Below are positions 16,166-25,900 of a stretch of 50,279 nucleotides of DNA, piece after piece; within the stretch, counting starts at the first letter, position 1; each line of letters starts with the position of its first letter. A model generated the notes under the pieces. It did not search any database, had not been told where the DNA came from, and saw nothing but the letters and a program-made list of their open reading frames with translations. This DNA is from an uncultured Ruminococcus sp. (GTDB taxonomy: Bacteria; Bacillota_A; Clostridia; Oscillospirales; Ruminococcaceae). The stretch spans positions 1 through 50,279 of the forward strand of contig CALFMA010000029.1 of the NCBI GenBank assembly GCA_937880065.1, given 5' to 3'. Position numbers and translations under genes: made by a program.

Positions 16166-18241
16166 ATGAAGTTAGTATTGGCTGAGAAACCCTCAGTCGC
16201 CCAGAGTATTGCCAAAGTCTTAGGTGCTACCAAGCGTGAAGATGGCTACATCGAGGGCAACGGCTACATTGTCAGTTGGTGTGTCGGTCATCTGGTGGAA
16301 CTGGCTGAACCCGAAGCCTACGATGCCAAGTACAGCAAATGGACATACAATGACCTGCCGATCTTCCCAATGGACTGGCAGTATGAAGTGTCCTCTGGTA
16401 CAAAGAAGCAGTTCGGTATCCTGAAAAAGCTCATGGCCAGAGAAGATGTTGCAAGCCTTGTGTGTGCAACAGATGCCGGTCGTGAGGGCGAACTGATCTT
16501 CCGACTGGTGTACCACAAAGCCGGGTGCAGAAAGCCTTTTGAGCGACTTTGGATTTCCTCTATGGAAGATGTGGCAATCAAGGAGGGCTTTGAAAATCTC
16601 AGGTCTGGAACTGAATATGATGCTTTGTATGAAGCAGCCCTGTGTCGAGAGCGAGCCGACTGGATTGTTGGTATCAACGCTACTCGACTTTTTTCGACCC
16701 TTTACGGGCAGACCTTAAATGTCGGTCGTGTAATGACCCCTACCCTTGCGATGGCTGTTATGCGTGAAGCTGCCATTGCCGCATTCAAGCCCGAACCTTT
16801 CTACACGGTTCAGATCGGACTGGACGGATTTACTGCATCAAGTGAACGCTACAAGAAAAAGGCTGAAGCTGAAGCAGTCAGCAAAGGCTGTTCTGTGGCG
16901 AACGTCACAAAGGCAGATCGTAAGGAGAAATCCGAAAAGCCGCCTGCACTCTATGACCTGACCAGTTTACAGAGAGATGCCAACCGTGTGTTGGGCTACA
17001 CGGCACAGCAGACTCTGGACTACACCCAGAATCTCTACGAAAAGAAACTGGTCACTTATCCCCGTACCGACAGCAGATTTCTGACTGACGATATGGCACA
17101 CAGCCTGCCTGACATCGTAAATCTGACTTTCCACACATTCCCCGTGGAGGGTGTGGATAATGTACCCGTCCATGCAGAGCAGGTTGTGAATAACAAAAAG
17201 GTCACAGACCACCATGCGATCATCCCTACCAGAGAATTGCAGAAATGCAATCTGGGAGAACTCCCCAAGGGTGAGCTTGCAATTTTGCAACTCATTTCCA
17301 ATCGACTGTGCGTAGCTGTGGGAGATCCGCACCGATACGCAGAGACAGTCATTGAACTGGACTGCGGCGGCACATCGTTCTCCGCAAAGGGTAAAACCAT
17401 TTTGCATGAGGGTTGGAAAGCCCTTGTCAAGAAAAACAGTTCGACAAAAAGCGACGAAAAGGAACAGGCACTCCCTTCCGTTTCTGTTGGGGACAAAATG
17501 ACTGTCCATGAAACAGAAATCAAAGAAGGAAAGACTTCCCCTCCGAAGCACTATACCGAAGATACGCTCCTGCAGAGCATGGAAACTGCCGGTGCGGACG
17601 AAATGCCCGATGAGGTGGAGCGCAAAGGTCTGGGAACGCCTGCGACCCGTGCCGGTATCATTGAGAAACTGGTTCGTATCGGTTTCTTAGAGCGTAAAGG
17701 CGATAAGAAAACCAAGCACCTGATTCCTACTCACAAGGGTACGGCTCTGGTAACGGTCATGCCCGAACAGATTCAGTCCCCATCCATGACAGCGGATTGG
17801 GAAGAAAAACTGTTGCTCATTGAAAAAGGTGAATACGCCAGCGAGGACTTTATGGACGAGATCAAAGATGTGATTGCCGGTCTTATTCAGAACTATGAGG
17901 TCATCCGTGACTCCGAAGTTCTGATGTCGAAAGAAGCAAATGCCATTGGTAAATGCCCTGTCTGCGGGAGTGCCGTAGAGGACAAAGCCAAGGCATTTTT
18001 CTGTTCTAACAGAGCCTGCAAATTTGCCCTCTGGAAGAACAACCGATACTTTGACAGTATCGGCAAGAGCATGACTTCTGCCACGGCACAGAAACTGCTT
18101 AGTTCCGGTAAGGTCAAGCTGAAGGGCTGCAAGTCGAAAAAGACTGGCAATACCTTTGATGCCACGGTGTATATGGAGGTCTCCGAGGATGGGCAGACCA
18201 AGTTCAACATGGAATTTGACAATGGAGGAAAGCGTAAATGA
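16166..18241 (+). CDS. topB: DNA topoisomerase III (type IA)
   Basis: 691 residues. The Toprim domain opens with LAEKPSVAQSIAKVLG and has the acidic DAGREGE triad at 103-109. The active-site tyrosine is Tyr298 (LVTYPRTDS). The C-terminus carries a four-Cys zinc ribbon starting CPVC at 597 (partner cysteines near FFCSNRACK). It cuts one strand to relax or decatenate DNA; ICEs often carry their own copy for transfer or replication. ATG 16166, AAAGGAG upstream. It overlaps the next gene by 4 bases. Confidence 0.95.
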   Translation: MKLVLAEKPSVAQSIAKVLGATKREDGYIEGNGYIVSWCVGHLVELAEPEAYDAKYSKWTYNDLPIFPMDWQYEVSSGTKKQFGILKKLMAREDVASLVCATDAGREGELIFRLVYHKAGCRKPFERLWISSMEDVAIKEGFENLRSGTEYDALYEAALCRERADWIVGINATRLFSTLYGQTLNVGRVMTPTLAMAVMREAAIAAFKPEPFYTVQIGLDGFTASSERYKKKAEAEAVSKGCSVANVTKADRKEKSEKPPALYDLTSLQRDANRVLGYTAQQTLDYTQNLYEKKLVTYPRTDSRFLTDDMAHSLPDIVNLTFHTFPVEGVDNVPVHAEQVVNNKKVTDHHAIIPTRELQKCNLGELPKGELAILQLISNRLCVAVGDPHRYAETVIELDCGGTSFSAKGKTILHEGWKALVKKNSSTKSDEKEQALPSVSVGDKMTVHETEIKEGKTSPPKHYTEDTLLQSMETAGADEMPDEVERKGLGTPATRAGIIEKLVRIGFLERKGDKKTKHLIPTHKGTALVTVMPEQIQSPSMTADWEEKLLLIEKGEYASEDFMDEIKDVIAGLIQNYEVIRDSEVLMSKEANAIGKCPVCGSAVEDKAKAFFCSNRACKFALWKNNRYFDSIGKSMTSATAQKLLSSGKVKLKGCKSKKTGNTFDATVYMEVSEDGQTKFNMEFDNGGKRK

Positions 18242-19083
18242 CGAATGAGTTTAACCCGGATGGCAAGGACATCCGATTTATCGACAGCCACTATAAGGAC
18301 TTGTTCCGTATTCCGGACGGTGGCTGCATCCAGATTCACTATCCTGATGAGACTGTCGTGAAGCCTTGTAAGTTCATCGACGAGTATCACACCCAGATCG
18401 GCACGAATGTGTTCCACATCTGCCAGTTCGCAGAAATCATGGAGCGCAACGGCGCAAGCTATATGGCAGAGCCTGAGATCATGGGCGACGAAGCCGCCTG
18501 GAAGGTCGGCAAGGACAGAATCCTTGCTATCCAGACCTGTGACGATGGCTATGACTACACCCTGTTCGATGAGAACTACAACGAGATTGATGGCGGTCAG
18601 GTTGATAACCCTGAAATGTCCATGATCGAGGTCAGAACCGATATTCTGGAGTCTTTCAATCTGGCACACAGAGAGCTTCGTGCTATGGTTTATGAGGATG
18701 TGATGGAGCAGGCTTTTGAAGTCGGCAGACAGGCGGTGGTAGTCAATGACCCCATCGCAGAGCTTGCCTTTAAGCTCGACCGATTTGCAGAGAACTTCGA
18801 CCCCTATGAATATATGGATCAGGTCGATGATGTGCAGGCGCATATCCAAGAAATCAAGGCAAACCTTGCCGTTGGTAATACGGCTCTGTACCGTGAGTTC
18901 CTGGATACAGCCATTGCGGAGTCCCGTGAGGAAACTGCCGTAGAGGTTGCCAAGGTGCTGAGAAGTCAGTTGGATAAGATCGCCCCTCCGAAGCGTGAGT
19001 CGGTCATGGAAAAACTGGCACAGGCCGTAGAAAAGACTGCGCCTGCCAGTCCCTCTCCTAAACGCAAAGAACCGGAACGATAA
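18238..19083 (+). CDS. conserved ICE accessory protein (possibly an LPD-type domain)
   Basis: 281 residues, ATG 18238 overlapping the topB stop. The N-terminal part (SHYKDLFRIPDGGCIQIHY, then KFIDEYHTQIGTNVFHICQF) resembles domains often found in large polyvalent mobile-element proteins; I think of LPD28 but am not certain. The middle part has DYTLFDENYNEIDGGQV. The C-terminal half is helical and ends in a charged Pro/Ala/Lys tail. No membrane span. It is part of the topB-to-mobC operon; role unknown. Confidence 0.65.
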   Translation: MTNEFNPDGKDIRFIDSHYKDLFRIPDGGCIQIHYPDETVVKPCKFIDEYHTQIGTNVFHICQFAEIMERNGASYMAEPEIMGDEAAWKVGKDRILAIQTCDDGYDYTLFDENYNEIDGGQVDNPEMSMIEVRTDILESFNLAHRELRAMVYEDVMEQAFEVGRQAVVVNDPIAELAFKLDRFAENFDPYEYMDQVDDVQAHIQEIKANLAVGNTALYREFLDTAIAESREETAVEVAKVLRSQLDKIAPPKRESVMEKLAQAVEKTAPASPSPKRKEPER

Positions 19084-19094
19084 GGAGGTCGCCT

Positions 19095-19688
19095 ATGAAA
19101 ATCGAAAAATGGGATGATGTTCACGGGAATACAACTCCTGATGACAGAATGGTGGCTTTTCTGGAAAGCTCCACCGACTCTTATGCAGTCCTTCAGCTGA
19201 AACGCATTGACGAAACCAGAGATGAGCGTTTTGAATCTCTCTCCGCTTTGCAGCGTCGTGGCAAGGAACCTGACATCGAGCATTATGATGTGGTTTATAC
19301 GGGAAGTCTCCCTCCTTACACCGACCAGAGCGCAATGTTGGAAGGACTGTACACCAAGTTCAATATCGACCACCCTGAAGACTTCCGTGGTCACAGTATG
19401 TCCATGAGTGACATCGTAGCCTTAAAGGTGGCACATGAGGTATCCTTTCACTATGTTGATAGGATTGGCTTTGTGGAGCTTCAGGGCTTTATGAAACCCG
19501 AAAACTATCTGAAATACGCAGAGATGGCTATGGAGGACGATTACGGGATGTTGGATGGTATCATCAACAACGGCAAAGCTCCCGCAAGCGATGAGCGCCC
19601 TTCTGTTCTTGGTCAGCTGAAAGAAATGTCGGTTTTCGATACACCCCATAAACCTTCCAGAAGCCATCCGGAAAGGGATATTGAATGA
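19095..19688 (+). CDS. YodL / DUF4316-like domain protein
   Basis: 197 residues, ATG 19095, AAGGAGGT seven bases upstream. Residues about 28-125 (SYAVLQLKR, ERFESLSAL, HYDVVYTGSLP, TKFNIDHPEDFRGHSMSMSD, YVDRIGFVEL) match the YodL-type domain found in mobile-element proteins. The tail has the SVLGQLKEM and Ser/Pro/His motif that recurs at the ends of several proteins of this element (compare PcfB and the giant helicase: SVLAQLKKF, SVLADLKSK). Function unknown. Confidence 0.72.
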   Translation: MKIEKWDDVHGNTTPDDRMVAFLESSTDSYAVLQLKRIDETRDERFESLSALQRRGKEPDIEHYDVVYTGSLPPYTDQSAMLEGLYTKFNIDHPEDFRGHSMSMSDIVALKVAHEVSFHYVDRIGFVELQGFMKPENYLKYAEMAMEDDYGMLDGIINNGKAPASDERPSVLGQLKEMSVFDTPHKPSRSHPERDIE

Positions 19689-19894
19689 TGGACTTCACAC
19701 ACGATGAAATGAATTTAATGATGCTTTACAGCCCCGGCACTCTGTCGGGGCTGCGTGAAGCACTCACGCAGATGAAGGAACAGCTTGCCGAGGATGAAGC
19801 GGAGCTTCGCACCTTGGCTGATTCCGTTCTCAGCAAACTGTCCGGTATGGACGATGAGACTTTTGAAAGGCTGAACCTTTATCCTGACTTTTAA
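19685..19894 (+). CDS. transposon-transfer assisting protein (TTRAP) family
   Basis: 69 residues. The ATG at 19685 overlaps the preceding stop (ATGA), so it is translationally coupled. TLSGLREALTQMKEQLAEDE and the ending MDDETFERLNLYPDF match the small TTRAP family known from Tn1549-like elements. Mostly helical. The coding DNA contains a strong GC stem (AGCCCCG / CGGGGCT, around 19730-19752). Exact role unknown; the family name rests on association with transfer regions. Confidence 0.75.
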   Translation: MMDFTHDEMNLMMLYSPGTLSGLREALTQMKEQLAEDEAELRTLADSVLSKLSGMDDETFERLNLYPDF

Positions 19895-19910
19895 GGATTG
19901 GAGGTAAACG

Positions 19911-22900
19911 ATGAACGCTAAAGAGCGATTTTATTCCGGGATGGCGAGAGAGACCATCAGCAGGATCACAGCCAATAAGGATAACTGGACTGCTTTTCTG
20001 ACTACGATGGCTCGTAATTATGACTTCACATATCCCGAACAGGTGATGATTTATGCCCAGCGTCCGGGCGCTACCTTCTGTAAGCCGTATGAAGATTGGA
20101 ACGATGAAAAGTATCGCAGATATGTGAAGCGTGGCTCCACGGGTATCGCCTTGTTTGTGACCAACAGGGATAAGCCGTACCTGCGTTATGTGTTTGATGT
20201 GGCTGACACCGGCACTCGCCGTTCCTCTCCTGAATTGAAACCGTGGGAGGTCACAGCTGAGAACCGTGCGTATGTCATGGATGCTATGGAACGCACCTTC
20301 GGCGTAAAAGCAGACGGACTGCTTGAAGCACAGCTTGAAGAAATCGCACAGTCCCTTGCTTCGGAGTATTGGGCTGACAACAGAAAGCAGTTCCTCGACA
20401 TCGTTGCCAATAGCTTCCTTGAGGAGTATGATGAACTTAACATCGAAGTGGCATTCAAAACAGCGGTCGCAAACAGCGTATCCTACGCAATGTACAGCCG
20501 ACTGGTGGAGAATCCCGACAACTACTTCGAGCATGAGGATTTCCAGAAGGTCTTTGATTTTAACAGCAGGCAGACCGTAAATGCCCTTGGTACTGCGGTC
20601 AATGCCATCAGTTCAAGGATGTTCGGGGAGATCGAAAAAGCGATTGGAGAATACGAGCAGAGCAGAACTGCTGAAAGGAGCGAATATGATGAACGAAATG
20701 AATTACAGACAGGTTGGGGATTACCAGATTCCGAACATGGTACTGGAGAACCAGAGAGACAGAGTTCTGGGCAAGTATGGCAGGATGCGCAGAGCATTTC
20801 TGGAGCAGAACAAGCCGATGCTCCTGAACGACATGATTCTGACGGAGAGCCTGTTCCCGCATCTGTGGGAGATCGAGGACACAGCGAACACCAGAGTGGA
20901 TCAGTTGATGGAGCAGTATCTGGAGCAGAACCCGGCACCGGACAAAGAGACCAATCAGATGGCGTGGGTGCAGCACATGAACAGCCTGAAAGCACAGGCA
21001 GAGGAAGTCGTGATGACGGAGCTTATCAACAGCTAACGCTTAATCTGTTCCTCTCCGAAAATGAACAAATCAGTTTTATCGACCAAGCAGAGAGCTTCAA
21101 GCCCTCTGCTTTTTCTTTTGCCCAGGAGGAAATCGACCACTTCTTACTGCTTGGCAGTAATACCGATGAAGCCAGAAAAATTGTAGCTCTGGAGTATATG
21201 AAGCAGAAGTCCGTAGAAGAAATCGCCCAGACTCTGAAAGAGGTCTATCATGGCGGTTTCGGTATCAAAGAGGACAGCGGAAATATTTCTGCGTGGTATG
21301 CCGAGGATGGCATTCACCTTGCCAAAGGTTCCTCTGCCATTGACAGTCCCAGAGCGCAGGTTATCCCTTGGGAAGATGCAGCGACCCGTATTGGGGAACT
21401 GCTTGAAAACGGTCAGTTCGCAACCAATGTGGAACTGGTTGAAGCTCCCGGATATGAACGTCAGAAACTGGCTGAATCTCTGTGGTATCTCTACCGTGAC
21501 CTGAGTGGCGAAGCCAAGGAAGGAAACTATCTGGCGATTCTCAATCAGGGCAAGTTCCGTGGATTCCCTGATGAAACGGCGGATTTGGCAGAGAAACTGG
21601 CTGACCCGCAGTTCCAGTCCATTCTGGTTCAGCAGTATGCCGAGTTCAGAGAAGCCCTTGCCGAGAACCCCAACCTGCTTCGATTCCGCTATCATAAGCT
21701 CGATAAGATTGGAAAGCGTATCGGTGAACTGGATACCCCTCTCAGAGAGTATCAGACTGATATGATGTATCCGCCCCTTGTCCGTCAGTTCATTACCGAT
21801 GATGAGGTCAACAGAGACCTGACTGGTCGTGGAAGTGGCTTCTCTGGAGGGAAAGCCCGTATCTACAACTACTGGCAGGAAAACCATTCTGCCAAGGAAA
21901 AAGCCGACTTTCTGAAGCATGAATATGGCACGGGCGGTCATTCTCATGCCTGTTCCGGTGCAACGCATAGTGGTGAAGATCACGATGCCAAGGGTGTCCG
22001 TTATAACAAAAGCGGATGCGACAATGTGAAAATGTCCTGGACACAGGTGGCACAGAGAATTGATTCTCTGATGAAGAAAGGTCGCTATCTCACTCCTGAA
22101 GAAGAAGCCGAGCGACAGGCAATCGAAGCAGCCAAGGCAGATCCTTTGGAAGATGTCAACGAGCGTTTCGCCGTTGTCGATACCGAGGATGGTGAGTATG
22201 CCATCTGGGATGAACAGACCGGCGCTTACTATGTTGACCCTGAGGGTGTTACGGAATACTTTGACGATGAATGGCTTGCCAATGATTACCTTGAGGAAGT
22301 TCGTCAGTCCGTAGCAGCTATGGAAGCGGTTCAGCCTGCCGAGGTTGTCGAAGAAGCCACCCAAGAGGAACCGGCATGGAATTATCAGGTCGGTGACACG
22401 GTATATCTGGACGATACTGCTTTCCTTGTGGAGCAGATTACGGACAGAGAAGTTCAGCTACGTGACCCTACGCTTGCTTATCCCATCTTCCGTGCTGAGA
22501 ACCGTGAGAACTTTGAAAAAATGCTCTCTCAGGATGAAAGAAACCATGCGGTAAGTGGTGATGCTCAAGCCGAAGAAAAAACCGCTACAGAGGAATTTCT
22601 GGGCGAAACCGCACCGAGGGACTACACCCCTGAGTATCAGCTGTTAGATCGTCTGCGCATGGACTGCGAATACTTCCTTGGAGCAGGACAGCACAGCGAA
22701 AAGCATCTGTGGGCAGGCAACCGTCATGCACAGATCGCCAAGATGCGTGAACTGTATGAAACGATTCCCGACAAACCGGAGTGGCTGACCCCTGAAATGA
22801 TTAACAGCTACGAGGAGCGCATGGCTCCCCGTTATCTGGTTGCTGCCTATCATCACTTTGAAAACGGCTTCGATGATAAACTGGACTACTACACTCTGGA

Positions 22901-25900
22901 AGAAGCGGAAAAAGCTGCCCAGGGCTATGTAGACGGAACCATGGAGGATGACGGGTTCAAGTATGATGGTGCTTCCGTTTACGATCAGCAGGAGCATAAG
23001 TGCATCCGTATCTATGGCGACTATCCTGATGAAAAGGCACACGCACAGGTTTATGGCATTGCCGAGCCTGTACAGCCGGAACACTTCATTGACCATTTCT
23101 ATGTTGCCGAAGATGTTCAGAAGCGTGGTGCGCTGGACATCAAGGAATACAGTTCCTTTGAAGATGCTCTGAGAGCCTACCATGAACTCCCTGACACACA
23201 GAGAAAAGCTCTGGGCGCAATGAATACCAGAAAGCCTTTACCGGGCAGTCTGGATTTCGTACAGTGCGTGGACGGCAAGGACACTATCATTCAGGACTAT
23301 GCCAAGGTGGACGGATGGCAGAATGCCGAAGTCATGGACATCATCGCTCAGATCGAGCAGTCCATTACCACCAGAGAAGTCCCGCCTGTTCCTGCGGTAA
23401 ACTTCCACATCACGGATGACCACATCGGTGAAGGTGGACCGAAGCAGAAATTCGCAAGGAACATTGAAGCCATTGAGACTCTGTTCAAACTGGAAAGTGA
23501 GGACAGAAACGCTACTCCTGAAGAACAGGAGATTTTGTCGAACTATGTCGGTTGGGGTGGTCTGGCAGATGCCTTTGACCCTGACAAGGGAAATTGGGCG
23601 CAGGAGTACGCCACTCTGAAAAATCTGCTTTCCGAGGACGAATATGCTGCGGCAAGGGCTTCCACCCTGAACGCACATTACACCAGTCCTACAGTCATTC
23701 GCTCTATCTATGATGCAGTCGGACAGATGGGCTTTGAGACCGGCAACATTCTGGAGCCTGCCATGGGTATTGGTAACTTCTTTGGTATGCTGCCCCCTGA
23801 GATGCAGAGCAGCCGCCTGTATGGTGTGGAACTGGATTCCATCACCGGCAGAATTGCTCAGAAGCTCTATCCCAACGCAGAAATCAAGGTAGCCGGTTTT
23901 GAAACGACAGACCGCAGAGACTTCTACGATCTGGCTGTGGGCAATGTGCCTTTCGGTAACTACAAGGTGTCCGATAAGCCTTATGACAAGTTGGGATTCT
24001 CCATCCACAACTATTTCTTCGCCAAGGCTCTGGATCAGGTTCGTCCCGGCGGCGTGGTCGCTTTTGTGACAAGCCGTTATACCATGGACTCCAAGAACTC
24101 TGATGCAAGACGATATATGGCACAGAGAGCAGAACTGCTTGGTGCTATCCGTCTGCCAAACGATGCCTTTAAGAAGAACGCAGGCACGGAGGTCGTATCC
24201 GACATTCTGTTCCTGCAAAAGCGTGACCATCCTATCGACATCGTTCCTGATTGGGTGCATTTGAACTGCACCGAAGAAGGACATACCATGAACAGCTACT
24301 TTGTCGATCACCCTGAAATGGTTCTGGGCGATACGGTGGAGGAAAGCACAGCCTACGGTATGGATATTACTGTCCGTCCCATTGAGGGTGTGGAATTGTC
24401 TGATCTTCTGAAAGAAGCGGTTTCCCACATTAAGGGAACCTATCAGGCCGTGGAACTTCCTGAAGCTGAAAAAGGCAAAGAAGCTGAGACCATTCCTGCA
24501 ACCCCTGATGTAAAGAACTTCTCCTATGCCGTGGTGGATGGCGAAGTGTACTTCCGTGAAAACTCCATCATGCGCCACCTTGACCTGAATGAGAAAGCAA
24601 AAGACCGTGTGAAAGGCATGGTGGAACTCCGTGGTATCGTCAATGAGCTGATTGAATATCAGCTTGAGGACTTCCCGGATGAAATGATTTCTCAGAAACA
24701 GGCAGAACTCAATGATGCCTACGATGCCTTTACCGCAAAGCATGGTCTTATCAATAACCGTGCCAACGGTCAGGCATTTGCTGATGATTCCTCCTACTAC
24801 CTCCTGTGTTCTCTGGAAAATGTGGATGAGGACGGCAATCTGAAAAGCAAGGCGGATATGTTCACCAAGAGAACCATCAAACCGGAACGCAGAGTGACGA
24901 GCGTAGATACTCCGTCCGAAGCTCTGGCAATTTCCATTGGTGAGCGTGGCAAGGTCGATCTGCCGTTCATGGCACAGCTACTTGGTACTCCTGAAGAATA
25001 CGATGCCATCAAAACCGAACTGCGAGGGGTTATCTTCAAAGACCCGATGGGTCCTAACGACCCCGAAGAAGGTTGGCAGACTGCTGATGAGTACCTTTCC
25101 GGTGATGTGAGAAGCAAGCTGCGTGTCGCTGAAATGGCTACGAAGCATGATTCGTCTTTTAACATCAATGTGGAAGCTCTGCAAAAGGCACAGCCGAAGG
25201 ACTTGGATGCGTCTGAAATTGATGTGCGTCTGGGTGCCACTTGGATTGATGCCGACTATATCCAGCAGTTCATGCAGGAAACCTTTGAAACCCCGTATTA
25301 CCTGCGCCGTTCCATTGAGGTCAAGTTCTCTGAAATGACCGCAGAATGGCGTATCAACGGTAAAAGTTCCCCAAGCTACAACGATGTGGCTGCATATATG
25401 ACCTATGGTACTGACCGTGCCAATGCCTATCGTATTCTGGAAGAAACGCTGAACCTGAAAGATATTCGTATCTATGACACCATCGAAGATCCTGACGGGA
25501 AACAGAAGCGTGTCCTGAATAAAAAGGAAACTACTCTGGCACAGCAGAAACAGCAGGCAATCAAGGATGCGTTCCAGGATTGGGTATGGAAAGACCCTCG
25601 CCGCCGTGAAGCTCTGGTCACAAAGTACAACGAACTCTTTAACTCCACCAGACCCCGTGAGTATGATGGCAGTCATATCCGTTTCGGCGGTATGAACCCT
25701 GATATTACCCTCCGTGAACATCAGAGAAACGCTATTGCTCATGTGCTTTACGGTGGAAACACCTTGCTCGCACACGAAGTTGGTGCGGGCAAAACTTTTG
25801 AAATGGCAGCATCGGCTATGGAGAGCAAGCGACTTGGCCTGAGCCAGAAATCTATGTTTGTCGTGCCGAACCATCTGACCTTACAGTGGGCAAATGAGTT

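Noticed and set aside
23238..24743. 501-codon minus-strand frame
   Set aside because: Antisense to the methylase part of the giant protein, which has clear motifs; no domain seen in the antisense product.
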